From Clostridium sp. (lineage in GTDB: Bacteria > Bacillota > Clostridia > Lachnospirales > Lachnospiraceae): a stretch of 64,000 nucleotides of DNA. Below the pieces are notes generated by a model. It was given only the letters and a program-made list of their open reading frames with translations, did no database searches and was not told where the DNA came from. Made by a program: the position numbers and the translations under genes. The stretch is taken from the NCBI GenBank assembly GCA_023664605.1, contig JAMPFF010000007.1:1-64000 (forward strand), in the 5' to 3' direction. Below are positions 8,039-16,384 of the stretch, in pieces. Position 1 is the stretch's first letter. Every line of letters starts with the position of its first letter.

Positions 8039-8068
8039 TATCTTATGAGAAAGTATGGAAAAGTATGT
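8039..8068 (-). promoter_or_regulatory. Candidate sigma-E/sigma-K promoter of the CotS-like gene
   Basis: On the minus strand CATAAGATA (8039-8047) matches the sigma-K -10 pattern CATAnnnTA and is close to the sigma-E -10. An ACATACTT element (8061-8068) stands 13 bp further upstream and fits a weak sigma-E -35. The pair fills the 61-bp gap between cca and the CotS-like gene. Confidence 0.5.
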
Positions 8069-8080
8069 TTTTTTTGTCGG

Positions 8081-9415
8081 TTAATCTCGTGCCGGCAAAA
8101 GAGAAAGCAAGTATTCTTTTCGGTTATGTTCCGGATTTTCCAACACATCTTCCAGTAATTTATGAAGCGTTACTCCAATTTCCTTTCCCGGCTCCATGCC
8201 TGCCGCAATCAAATCGCTGCCTGATACCGCCAAATCTTTCAGACAGAGACATTCTTTTCTTTCCAGTATTTTATCATAAATTACTCGAAGCTTTTCCAAC
8301 TCCTGTAATTTTTCTTTCCTTTGGTAATCGCTCTGCGCCATGATATCCGCATACTTTACGGCAAACAGCATCGGAAAAATATCTTCGCCTATCGTATTTA
8401 CCGCGCGCCTTACGCTTTTCGCGGACAATTCTATCTTCCGGTCATGGTATCTTACAAGTTTTCTGACCTTATCGAGCGTATCGTTATCGAATTTCAATCT
8501 TCTTAAAATTTTTACGGTCATTTCCTCCCCGACGGCCGCATGACCGTGGTTGTGGGTAATCCCGTCTTCATCAATCGTCAATGTCTGTGGTTTTCCAATG
8601 TCATGAAAAAACATTCCCAGCCGCAATACCTTATCTGGCTCTACAAAGATAAGCGTATGTATGATATGTTCTCCCACACTGTAGCAATGATGAGGATTAT
8701 TCTGCTCAGTTTCCATGCAGATATCAAATTCCGGCAGTATCTGTTTCGTAATGCCCGTTTCATACGCCGTTTTAATATCTTCCGGGTGATTTGATACAAG
8801 CAGTTTTACTAACTCTGTCTGAATCCGCTCCGCACTGATATTTTGCAGGGCAGGCGCAAGTTCTTTTATGGCCTTTTTCGTTTCTTCTTCTATCGTATAG
8901 CCCAACTGTGCGGAAAAACGCACGGCACGCATCATACGCAGGGCATCTTCGGTAAAACGCTCCCTGGCATTGCCGACGCAGCGGATAACTTTCCGCTCCA
9001 TATCCTGTATTCCTTCAAAAATATCTATCAGCCCGTCCTGTTCATTATAGGCAATCGCATTGATAGTAAAATCCCGGCGCCGCAAATCTTCGCTTAACTG
9101 CGACGTAAAAGTTACCTCTTTCGGGTGACGGCTGTCTTCATATTTACCGTCGATGCGATAGGTTGTGACTTCAAAGCTTTCCTTATCCATCATTACGGTA
9201 ACGGTTCCATGCTGTATACCTGTATCGATAGTTCTGCGAAACAGCTTTTTAACCTCCCGGGGCGTCGCAGAAGTAGTAATATCCCAGTCATCAGGCTCTT
9301 TCCCCAAAATGGAATCCCTGATACAGCCTCCCACCGCATAGGCTTCATAGCCTGCTGCCTGAATTGTTTCTATAATATAGTGTACTTTTTGTGGTAGCTG
9401 TATCCGTACATCCAT
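8081..9415 (-). CDS. cca: CCA-adding tRNA nucleotidyltransferase with HD domain
   Basis: Adds or repairs the 3' CCA end of tRNAs. The 444-residue protein opens with the class II nucleotidyltransferase motif GGCIRDSILGKEPDDWDI (residues 29-46, with the DxD metal ligands in DWD). It continues with RRDFTINAIAYNE and GNARERFTEDALRMMRAVRF, which form the template pocket. A central HD domain is visible (FFHDIGKPQT, then HNHGHAAVGEE and YHDRKIE), as in many Gram-positive enzymes, where it may add phosphohydrolase activity. Length and order of motifs are normal. It follows an 84-residue unknown gene by 23 bp. Confidence 0.95.
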   Translation of the reverse strand: MDVRIQLPQKVHYIIETIQAAGYEAYAVGGCIRDSILGKEPDDWDITTSATPREVKKLFRRTIDTGIQHGTVTVMMDKESFEVTTYRIDGKYEDSRHPKEVTFTSQLSEDLRRRDFTINAIAYNEQDGLIDIFEGIQDMERKVIRCVGNARERFTEDALRMMRAVRFSAQLGYTIEEETKKAIKELAPALQNISAERIQTELVKLLVSNHPEDIKTAYETGITKQILPEFDICMETEQNNPHHCYSVGEHIIHTLIFVEPDKVLRLGMFFHDIGKPQTLTIDEDGITHNHGHAAVGEEMTVKILRRLKFDNDTLDKVRKLVRYHDRKIELSAKSVRRAVNTIGEDIFPMLFAVKYADIMAQSDYQRKEKLQELEKLRVIYDKILERKECLCLKDLAVSGSDLIAAGMEPGKEIGVTLHKLLEDVLENPEHNRKEYLLSLLPARD

Positions 9416-9438
9416 TCTGTACCCGGACTCCTTTCACA

Positions 9439-9693
9439 TTACCCTATGCCCGGTCCCCGGAAAATAGACGACGACGGGTCTTCAAAATGCGGATTGTCGT
9501 CTTCCTCCCCGCCTAAAGAAGCGGTTAATCTGTCCAATTCGCTTTTCGATAATATACTTCTATGTCTTTCTATATATTCTCTTTTTTCATCATCGGACAT
9601 ATTGTCATAACCATCGCCCGCTATAGCAACGGCGTCCTCCAGACCGCTTGTCAGGCCATAATTATATCCGAAAGTCAACTGATTATAATCCAT
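9439..9693 (-). CDS. Hypothetical 84-residue acidic protein
   Basis: I do not recognise this protein. It is acidic, has no hydrophobic segment, and splits into a glycine/tyrosine-rich start (MDYNQLTFGYNYGLTSGLED), a helical middle (MSDDEKREYIERHRSILSKSELDRLTASL) and a Pro/Ser/Gly tail ending in FRGPGIG. AAAGGA lies about 10 nt before the ATG, a good ribosome site. It is 23 bp upstream of cca on the same strand and is probably co-transcribed with it. The helical part resembles a short regulatory or protein-binding helix rather than an enzyme. Confidence 0.7.
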   Translation of the reverse strand: MDYNQLTFGYNYGLTSGLEDAVAIAGDGYDNMSDDEKREYIERHRSILSKSELDRLTASLGGEEDDNPHFEDPSSSIFRGPGIG

Positions 9694-9783
9694 ATCGTTT
9701 CATTCCTTTCTGTATTTTTCTAATGGTACAGAAATTAGAATATACAAAAAGGAATGAATTTATACTTTATCTATTTAGTCTAT

Positions 9784-12033
9784 TTATGCCAATGTACAAA
9801 GACCGCGCAAGCGGATATCTTCACAGGACGCACCCACGAGAATCTCATAATCTCCCGCGTCCGCAATAAAATCATGAATATTGGTATCAAAATATGCAAA
9901 ATCCTGCGGAGATAATGTCAGTGTCACTTTTCCCGACCTGCCGGGCTGAAGCTGAATTTTTTTATACGCTTTCAATTCCTTTACAGGGCGGTCTGCTTTT
10001 GGCGCAATCGGCGCGATATAAACCTGTGCGATTTCCGCTCCCGCTCTTTTACCTGTATTTTTCACGCTAAAAGTTACCTTTACTATTTTACTGCCATCTT
10101 TCTCCTGTTTCAAGGTCAGATTACGGTAGTCAAAATCCGTATAAGACAAGCCGTGTCCAAAACAAAAAGCAGGCGCAATCCGTTCCTTATCATAATAACG
10201 GTAACCATAATATAAACCTTCCGACAGACTGATGCTTCCGCGTTTGCCGGACTGCCCGTTCTTAGCCGTAGCGCAGTCTTCATATTTGACCGGGAATGTC
10301 TCCGCCAATTTGCCGGACGGATTTACTTCCCCGAAAATAATTTTCGCCAAAGCGTTTCCCGTTTCCATACCGGCATAATAACTCCACAAAATTGTCTCCG
10401 CCTTGTTACGCCACGGCATTTCCACAGGAGAGCCGCCTATTAATGTAATTACCGTGTCTTTTCTTACTTCCAGAAGTTTCTCTATCAGTAAATCCTGTTC
10501 AAAGGGAAGTTTCATATCCTCCCTGTCAAATCCCTCACTGTCAAAATTATGGTTCAGCCCGCCGACAAAAATAACTTCGTCCGCTTCCTTTGCCAGGGCA
10601 AGGGCTTTCTCAAATAATTTTATATTTTTTTCATGAACAAGCTGTGCCTCTTTTTCTTTCTGCGCTGCTTTTTCTTCCTCTTCTTTGCGAAGTCTTTCTT
10701 CGTTCGGCTCCATCTGGCTCTCATCCCTTACGGCAACGCCTGCGCTTGCATCTTCCAACAGCTCGTCCAAACTCTTTTCCTGCCAGTTATGGTCGAAAGT
10801 TTTTGGTTTTTCCGGCACATAATATCCGGGCGTATAAATAACTTCTGCATTACCGCCTAAATATGTTTTGATGCCCATTAACGGTGAAATCTCATAGAGT
10901 GCCTTAATCTCTGCGCTGCCGCCGCCATCCGAGTGGATTTTAGCCGCATTTTGTCCGATTACGGCAATCTTTTTTATTTTATCTTTGTTAAAAGGCAGCT
11001 TCTTTTTCTCATTTTTCAAAAGAATCATGGACTCTTTTGCTACGCGGTATACCGCCTCTCTATGCGCAAGAGAATTATATGTTCCCGCTTTTCTTGTATT
11101 TTTATGTTTTCCTATCATTTTCAGACGGAACATCATGCGAAGAATATTACGGACTTTACTGTCTACTGCCGATTCTGAAACTTCACCTTTTGCAATGGCC
11201 TCCTTTAACGGATTGGCAAATTTATAATTATCAAAATCAGGGAATACCGACATTTCCACATCCATCGTAACTTCCGCCGCTTCTTTCGTTTTATGTACGC
11301 CGCCCCAGTCGCTGATTACCGTGCCGTCGTATCCCCATTCTTCGCGTAAAATAAAGTCCAGCAATTCCTTATTTTCACAACAGTGCGTTCCGTTGAGCTT
11401 ATTATATGCGCCCATCAAAGAATAGGCTCCGCCCTCTTTTACCGCCGCCTTAAATGCCGGAAGATAAATTTCATATAATGTTCTTTCATCTACAATCGTA
11501 TCTACCATCAAACGGTCCGTTTCCTGTACGTTGCAGGCAAAATGTTTAACGCAGGCAGCCACGTCGTTTTCCTGCACGCCCTTAATAAACGGCACGGCAA
11601 GGGTCGCTGTCAGTTTCGGATCTTCACTCATATATTCAAAATTTCTGCCGCATAACGGGTCTCTTTTGATATTGATGCCGGGCGCTAAAATAACATCCTT
11701 GCCGCGTCCTCTCGCTTCCTCTCCCAAAACCTGGCCCGATTGGTGGGCAAGTTCAGGATTCCAGGTGGACGCAAGCGCGCTGTTACTTGGTATATAAGTT
11801 ACGTTATCATCATTATTTCCTGTCGGAATCCATCTTTCATTATGAAATTCGCATCTGACCCCCATAGGTCCGTCGGAACATTTTAAAGGCGGAATGTCCA
11901 GCCTTTCTACTGCTCCCGTTTGAAAAAGCCCTGCCGCATGGATCATGGCAATTTTTTCATCTAAGGTAAGTTTTTTCAACAGCTTTTCAATCTGCGTTTC
12001 CATTTTTTTATCGTTGCCGTTACCGTTTCTCAT
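9784..12033 (-). CDS. Glycoside hydrolase family 3, beta-glucosidase-like
   Basis: Hydrolyses terminal beta-linked sugars from oligosaccharides; no signal peptide is visible, so it acts in the cytoplasm on imported sugars. The 749-residue protein has the GH3 TIM-barrel domain (CSDGPMGVR, GRNFEYMSEDP, VKHFACN) with the nucleophile Asp242 in VISDWGG. The alpha/beta sandwich carries the likely acid/base Glu500 in SEGFDR, and a fibronectin-type-III-like C-terminal domain follows (TFSVKNTGKRAGAEIAQVYI). Between barrel and sandwich, about residues 435-470 form a charged Glu/Lys-rich stretch in place of a PA14 insert. No transporter is adjacent. A sigma-A-like promoter precedes it. Confidence 0.93.
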   Translation of the reverse strand: MRNGNGNDKKMETQIEKLLKKLTLDEKIAMIHAAGLFQTGAVERLDIPPLKCSDGPMGVRCEFHNERWIPTGNNDDNVTYIPSNSALASTWNPELAHQSGQVLGEEARGRGKDVILAPGINIKRDPLCGRNFEYMSEDPKLTATLAVPFIKGVQENDVAACVKHFACNVQETDRLMVDTIVDERTLYEIYLPAFKAAVKEGGAYSLMGAYNKLNGTHCCENKELLDFILREEWGYDGTVISDWGGVHKTKEAAEVTMDVEMSVFPDFDNYKFANPLKEAIAKGEVSESAVDSKVRNILRMMFRLKMIGKHKNTRKAGTYNSLAHREAVYRVAKESMILLKNEKKKLPFNKDKIKKIAVIGQNAAKIHSDGGGSAEIKALYEISPLMGIKTYLGGNAEVIYTPGYYVPEKPKTFDHNWQEKSLDELLEDASAGVAVRDESQMEPNEERLRKEEEEKAAQKEKEAQLVHEKNIKLFEKALALAKEADEVIFVGGLNHNFDSEGFDREDMKLPFEQDLLIEKLLEVRKDTVITLIGGSPVEMPWRNKAETILWSYYAGMETGNALAKIIFGEVNPSGKLAETFPVKYEDCATAKNGQSGKRGSISLSEGLYYGYRYYDKERIAPAFCFGHGLSYTDFDYRNLTLKQEKDGSKIVKVTFSVKNTGKRAGAEIAQVYIAPIAPKADRPVKELKAYKKIQLQPGRSGKVTLTLSPQDFAYFDTNIHDFIADAGDYEILVGASCEDIRLRGLCTLA

Positions 12034-12084
12034 ATTTACACCCTTATTCCTTTCCTAAGCTGGAAGAATTTATTCTTTCCACTT

Positions 12085-12113
12085 AGTATATCTGCAAATC
12101 ATTGCAAATACAA
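12085..12113 (-). promoter_or_regulatory. Sigma-A-like promoter of the GH3 gene
   Basis: On the minus strand TTGTAT (12108-12113) and TATACT (12085-12090) are separated by 17 bp. The GH3 start codon is 52 bp beyond the -10. TTGCAATGATTTGCA in the spacer is a near-palindrome (TTGCAA and TTGCA repeats) that could bind a regulator, but this is speculative. Confidence 0.6.
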
Positions 12114-12159
12114 TCTCATTTTCTCGCTTTTTATAATTTAATTTCTTTTATATCCAATA

Positions 12160-12189
12160 TTGACAAACCGGTATAAAATATTGTATTAT
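12160..12189 (+). promoter_or_regulatory. Sigma-A promoter of tRNA-Pro
   Basis: TTGACA (12160-12165) and TATTAT (12184-12189) are 18 bp apart, and the tRNA starts 20 bp after the -10. It is divergent from the GH3 promoter, with only 46 bp between the two -35 elements. Confidence 0.7.
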
Positions 12190-12209
12190 CTTAATTGTCC
12201 GTATGACGG

Positions 12210-12283
<74 letters not shown>

Positions 12284-12327
12284 TTTTTATGAATAGCTGC
12301 TCATGTTTCAGTCTGGATTTATGTAAT

Positions 12328-12365
12328 AAAAGCCTTGAAACTTTGGTATGTTCAAGGCTTTTTGT
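12328..12365 (+). terminator. Terminator after tRNA-Pro
   Basis: AAAAGCCTTGAA (12328-12339) pairs perfectly with TTCAAGGCTTTT (12351-12362) around an 11-nt loop and runs into the T tract. It lies 44 bp behind the tRNA. Confidence 0.85.
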
Positions 12366-12654
12366 ATTTTATGGTAATCTTACGGAACAGCTATTCAAAA
12401 CAACTGAAAGGGAGCATGGCCCTGCTCCCTCCCAACCGCCAGGAAAGAAAGGAATGTTTTTCTGCCACTGTACATTAAATAAAATCTTTTCTGATATCCG
12501 CATGATATATATCAACGAATATTTTCTTTCCTGAATATTTATTCCCCTTTTACAGAATTTATTTTACTTTACAAATTGTTACTAAACCGCTACTTTCTAT
12601 ATGATTATTGTCGGTTTTTAGAAAAAAGCCGTGAATTTATAAAATTTTTATTAT
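12366..12654. other. Intergenic stretch without a recognisable gene
   Basis: About 290 bp between the tRNA-Pro terminator and the 3' end of the thioredoxin gene. It contains a GGGAGCA/TGCTCCC stem at 12410-12429 without a T run. Near 12615-12645 there is a weak CGG...CCG stem with A/T tracts that may end thioredoxin transcription on the minus strand. I see no convincing start codon with a ribosome site. Confidence 0.5.
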
Positions 12655-12975
12655 CTATGCTATTATCTGCTCTATTTTCTTTTCCAGCTCTGTCTGCGGC
12701 TGCGCTCCTATCATTGTTTCCTTAATTTCACCGCCTGCAAAAATCATCATTGTAGGAATTGACATAATCCTATACCGTTTTGCAAGTTCTCCTTCCTTGT
12801 CCGTATCACACTTTCCTACCTTTAATTTTCCATCGTATTTTTCGGCCAGTTTTTCTACAATCGGCGCCATCATTTTACACGGTCCGCACCAGTCCGCATA
12901 AAAATCTACAAATACGGGAATATCGGACGAAAGAACCTCTTCTTCAAAATTTGCAGTTGTAAATGTGTATTCCAT
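12655..12975 (-). CDS. trxA: Thioredoxin
   Basis: Small cytoplasmic disulfide reductase, 106 residues. The redox motif WCGPCK (about residues 29-34) sits in FVDFYADWCGPCKMMAP. The cis-proline is in MSIPTMMIF (about 73-81) and the fold ends with a Gly-Ala-Gln-Pro segment and an amphipathic helix. All core thioredoxin residues are present and the length is normal. It starts 22 bp behind trmB on the same strand with AAGGAG before the ATG, so the two are probably one transcript. Confidence 0.95.
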   Translation of the reverse strand: MEYTFTTANFEEEVLSSDIPVFVDFYADWCGPCKMMAPIVEKLAEKYDGKLKVGKCDTDKEGELAKRYRIMSIPTMMIFAGGEIKETMIGAQPQTELEKKIEQIIA

Positions 12976-12997
12976 TGTTTTCTCCTTTCGACAAGCG

Positions 12998-13633
12998 TTA
13001 TTTTATTATATATTTATAAATAGGATTTCCCTTTGCGGAAAATCTTTCTTCATATTCCGTCATTACATTGTTTTTCATCATATCTTCATCATGATGGAGG
13101 TCATAGGTTACCTTTTCTAACTGCCAGCCGGCAGGCTCCACTTCCTCTAAGGCAAACAGAAACAGTTCTCTGTTATCCGTTTTAAATTCAAGATTTCCCT
13201 CTGCGGATAGTATTTCTCGATATCTGTTTAAAAATTCACGGGATGGCAGCCTTCTTTTAGCATGTCTGTCTTTCGGCCATGGGTCGGAGAAATTCAAATA
13301 AATTTTGTCAACTTCCGCCTGTCCAAATACTTGCGTAATCTCTTCCGCATCCATGCGGATAAAATAAAGATTGGGAAGTTCTTCCATTTCCATTTTCTGG
13401 ACTGCGCGAATCAAAACGCTGGAATATTTTTCGATTCCAACATAGTTAATATCAGGATTACGTTTTGCCATTTCCGTGATAAAACGCCCTTTCCCCATGC
13501 CGATTTCAATATGCACCGGCTGCGTATTGTTAAACAATTCCCACCAGCGGTTTTTATATTCTTTCGGGTTTTGCACGACAAAACGGCTTGTTCCGATTGC
13601 TTCCCTTGAACCTGTAACGTTTCGTAATCTCAT
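12998..13633 (-). CDS. trmB: tRNA (guanine-N7)-methyltransferase
   Basis: Makes m7G46 in the tRNA variable loop, using S-adenosylmethionine. The 211-residue protein has the SAM-binding motif HIEIGMGKGRFI (about 41-52), NYVGIEKYSSVL, the acidic MDAEEI, and the highly conserved LNFSDPWPKDRHAKRRL (about 113-129), the catalytic and tRNA-binding signature of TrmB. The end TEYEERFSAKGNPIYKY is also characteristic. No membrane segment is visible. It heads the trmB-trxA pair, divergent from the carboxypeptidase gene with a 130-bp spacer. Confidence 0.96.
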   Translation of the reverse strand: MRLRNVTGSREAIGTSRFVVQNPKEYKNRWWELFNNTQPVHIEIGMGKGRFITEMAKRNPDINYVGIEKYSSVLIRAVQKMEMEELPNLYFIRMDAEEITQVFGQAEVDKIYLNFSDPWPKDRHAKRRLPSREFLNRYREILSAEGNLEFKTDNRELFLFALEEVEPAGWQLEKVTYDLHHDEDMMKNNVMTEYEERFSAKGNPIYKYIIK

Positions 13634-13692
13634 AATAATCCTGCCTTTTCTATATTGTCATAAAAAGTCACAAAAAAATCAAGTAAAAAATG

Positions 13693-13721
13693 TTTTGTTT
13701 TCCTGTAAAATAGTGTATGAT
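13693..13721 (+). promoter_or_regulatory. Possible sigma-A promoter of the carboxypeptidase gene
   Basis: TTTTGT (13693-13698) and TATGAT (13716-13721) are 17 bp apart, 43 bp before the start codon. The -35 is poor (TTGTTT two bases on would give a 15-bp spacer). I found no clear sigma-F or sigma-E match here. Confidence 0.35.
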
Positions 13722-13763
13722 GGTAAAGTGTATTTTCTATATATAGAAAGGTTCGATTTATTC

Positions 13764-15239
13764 ATGTATTTTATTAAGAAGAAAAAAACGATATCGCTTT
13801 GCTTCCTTACCGTTTTTCTAATCACATATCTTTTTCATAGTTATGAACTGACGGCTTATGCCACCTTGGAAGAATTGACCGCCGAGGCGGAAGCAAGAAA
13901 ACTGCTCCCGATACAGTCCAATGAAATAGAAAACTGGCCGATTGGCCCGCAAATCAGCGCACAATCCGCTATTTTGATGGAGGTCAATACCGGTGTTATT
14001 CTTTATGCCAAAAATATCCACGAGAAATTATATCCCGCCAGCACTACTAAAATTCTAACTTCCTTAATCGCTATGGAAAACGGCGATTTGGATGATATGG
14101 TTTCATTCAGCCACGAGGCGGTTTTCAGCGTTCCCGTCGGCAGCTCCAACATGGGAATGGACGTGGGCGAATCTATCACATTAGAGGAATGTCTTTATGG
14201 TATTATGGTGGCTTCGGCAAACGAAGTGGCAAACGCGGCGGCGGAGTATGTCAGCGGCACTATTGACGACTTCATAGCTTTAATGAATAAGCGCGCAGAG
14301 GAACTTGGCTGTACGGATTCCCATTTTACAAATACAAATGGACTTCCCGACGCCGACCATTATACTTCCGCTTACGATTTAGCCCTTATTTCCAAGGCTT
14401 TCTTTCAAAATGAAATGCTTTGTAAAATCGGTAATACGGCGCGTTATCATTTCGAGCCGACTGCAACGCAGCCGGATGATTTTTATGAAAAAAATAAGCA
14501 TCAATTAATCACCGGCGAAATTTCCTATAATGGTATCTTAGGCGGTAAAACCGGTTACACGGACGAAGCGAGACAAACGCTTGTCACTTGTGCGGAACAA
14601 AACGGCATGAAATTAATCTGTGTTGTTCTCAAAGAGGAATCGCCGAATCAGTTCAGCGACACTACCGAGTTATTTGACTATGGTTTCCAGAATTTCCAAG
14701 TATTAAATGTTTCTGAAAATGAAGCAAAATTCAACATTGATAATGTTAATTTTTTCCAGGCCGATAATGATATTTTCGGTAGTTCCAAGCCTATTTTATC
14801 CATTGATACGGGCAGCTATGTCATCGTTCCCAATATGGCGGATTTCTCCGACTTGGATTCTACGATTAATTATGAAATGACACAGGACAACCATGTCGCG
14901 GAAATCAACTATACTTACAACGGAACATATGTCGGCAGCGCCTATGTCAATCTCGCCGAATATACGGAATCTACGTATGAGTTCAACACAGAACCGCAGG
15001 CCGTAGATATTACCACGGAAAAAATCGATACTTCTACAGATGAAGACAATACGATTTTCATCAACATTAAAAAGGCGTTAATCGGTATTTTAATTGTTGG
15101 AACGGTCATTATCTGTATTTTTATGATTCATGCCCTTATCAACAACCGCAACAATGCAAGACGCCGGAAAAACCGCGTAAACAGAAAAAATTACCGCAAA
15201 GAGCGCATTCGCTCTAATTTCGATGATTTTGATTTCTAG
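13764..15239 (+). CDS. D-alanyl-D-alanine carboxypeptidase (low-molecular-weight PBP, DacF-like)
   Basis: Trims the terminal D-Ala from peptidoglycan pentapeptides outside the membrane. The 491-residue product has a signal sequence (about 1-32, ending AYA). The peptidase S11 catalytic triplet is complete: STTK at 93-96, SAN at 151-153 and KTG at 262-264. A beta-rich C-terminal domain follows. Unlike soluble family members it ends with a second transmembrane helix (about 444-466) and a very basic cytoplasmic tail (NNARRRKNRVNRKNYRKER). The ATG at 13764 is chosen because AGAAAGG lies upstream and the signal peptide starts here. Its 3' end overlaps the convergent exonuclease gene by 26 bp. Confidence 0.92.
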   Translation: MYFIKKKKTISLCFLTVFLITYLFHSYELTAYATLEELTAEAEARKLLPIQSNEIENWPIGPQISAQSAILMEVNTGVILYAKNIHEKLYPASTTKILTSLIAMENGDLDDMVSFSHEAVFSVPVGSSNMGMDVGESITLEECLYGIMVASANEVANAAAEYVSGTIDDFIALMNKRAEELGCTDSHFTNTNGLPDADHYTSAYDLALISKAFFQNEMLCKIGNTARYHFEPTATQPDDFYEKNKHQLITGEISYNGILGGKTGYTDEARQTLVTCAEQNGMKLICVVLKEESPNQFSDTTELFDYGFQNFQVLNVSENEAKFNIDNVNFFQADNDIFGSSKPILSIDTGSYVIVPNMADFSDLDSTINYEMTQDNHVAEINYTYNGTYVGSAYVNLAEYTESTYEFNTEPQAVDITTEKIDTSTDEDNTIFINIKKALIGILIVGTVIICIFMIHALINNRNNARRRKNRVNRKNYRKERIRSNFDDFDF

Positions 15240-16194
15240 CGATTCTTTTTTCCTTTCGCTGTTGTTTTGCATGTTCTTTTTTTGCTTCAATATTTTTTAC
15301 ATCATCTTCGGAAATAAATTTATCCGTCTTCACCACATATACCTGTTCATTTTCCGTTTTACGGATACGGATTTTGGATTTCATATATCCGTGTTTATCG
15401 CAATAGGACACGCTATAATAATGCTTTCCGTTCGGCGAAAACCAGCGGATTTTTTTTCGCAGGTTTTTCCGGCACAGATAACATCTTGTGCTGGTAACGT
15501 TTTTATCGCTCATCGCTTTTACTTTATCGTCAAATCCCCTGGAAATATATTTCTTATAGGTTTCTTCCGGTATATTGTCAAAAAGTACATGTATCTCTTT
15601 TTCTTTATCATCCGGAATATGGAAAACGTCAAAGGAATAGTTTCCCAGATATTTCTCATCCAAAAGAGCCAGTATCTTTGCAGTATAATAAGCGTCACTA
15701 AGCGCCCTGTGAAAAGGGATGTCTTTTTCGATATTCAAAAAATCAATCGCATATTCCAGCGACCTTCTGGATGCTCCATCCTCATATGCAATACTGAAAA
15801 GCTTCTGCACATCCAAAAACGCAAAAGGCCTGTCCGCAAGAGGTTCCATCCGGTATTGGCGGATATTTCTCTGGAGTTCCGTTAAATCCAAAGGCCCCCA
15901 GGTACAAAAAATGTAATCTTCCCCCCACCAGCTTTGAAACTCTTTCATTACTTCGGGAAATGTCCTTTTATTTTTTAGCTCTTCCATCTGTAAATGAATC
16001 AGCTTCTTTGTATAATAGTGCATTTCATGATAAATCTGCGGTTTTATCAATTCGTTAAACTCGTCTGTTTTTTGACGATGTTCGTTTAACTTAATTGCGC
16101 CGATTTCAATAATCTCAAAAGGCAGCGTTTTACATATTTCTTCTTTTCCCGTATTACTTTGATTCCATTCTAAATCTAAAATAATATAATTCAT
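15214..16194 (-). CDS. DEDDh 3'-5' exonuclease with C-terminal Cys/His extension
   Basis: The 326-residue protein begins with a DnaQ/KapD-like exonuclease fold. Asp7 and Glu9 lie in ILDLEWNQ, Asp103 in TWGPLDLTEL, and His162 and Asp167 in FHRALSDAYYTA, completing the DEDDh set. It probably degrades or trims RNA or DNA 3' ends. The C-terminal 140 residues are not part of the usual fold and carry C238-x2-C241 and C265-x2-H268, which look like a zinc-binding knuckle, in a very basic context ending KRIARNQN. The ATG at 16192-16194 has AAGGA 7 nt upstream; a longer reading would add 25 residues without a ribosome site. It lies behind tRNA-Arg. Confidence 0.8.
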   Translation of the reverse strand: MNYIILDLEWNQSNTGKEEICKTLPFEIIEIGAIKLNEHRQKTDEFNELIKPQIYHEMHYYTKKLIHLQMEELKNKRTFPEVMKEFQSWWGEDYIFCTWGPLDLTELQRNIRQYRMEPLADRPFAFLDVQKLFSIAYEDGASRRSLEYAIDFLNIEKDIPFHRALSDAYYTAKILALLDEKYLGNYSFDVFHIPDDKEKEIHVLFDNIPEETYKKYISRGFDDKVKAMSDKNVTSTRCYLCRKNLRKKIRWFSPNGKHYYSVSYCDKHGYMKSKIRIRKTENEQVYVVKTDKFISEDDVKNIEAKKEHAKQQRKEKRIARNQNHRN

Positions 16195-16290
16195 ATCATT
16201 TCCTTTTATAGTCAAAGACCCCGCCGCAAGCAACGGGGCATTAATCTTGAAAGGGTGCAAATCCGTCATCAGAATTTACACCCTTTTAAG

Positions 16291-16364
16291 CGTTCCCGAG
16301 AGGATTTGAACCTCCGACCCCTCGCTTAGGAGGCGAGTGCTCTATCCAACTGAGCTACGAGAAC
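16291..16364 (-). tRNA. tRNA-Arg (anticodon CCT)
   Basis: A 74-nt cloverleaf on the minus strand: acceptor GTTCTCG/CGGGAAC with one U-G pair, D arm GCTC...GAGC, anticodon stem CTCGC/GCGAG with loop CTCCTAA (anticodon CCT, reads AGG) and T arm GGAGG TTCAAAT CCTCT. The discriminator is G and CCA is not encoded. It lies between the DUF3881-like gene and the exonuclease gene. Confidence 0.95.
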
Positions 16365-16384
16365 GTATTACCAAACTGCCATTA

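Noticed and set aside
12410-12429. GGGAGCA/TGCTCCC stem as a terminator
   Set aside because: No T run on either side; the tRNA-Pro terminator lies further upstream and is far better.
13476-13763. Long N-terminal extension of the carboxypeptidase reading frame
   Set aside because: It overlaps trmB on the other strand, has no ribosome site, and the signal peptide starts at 13764.
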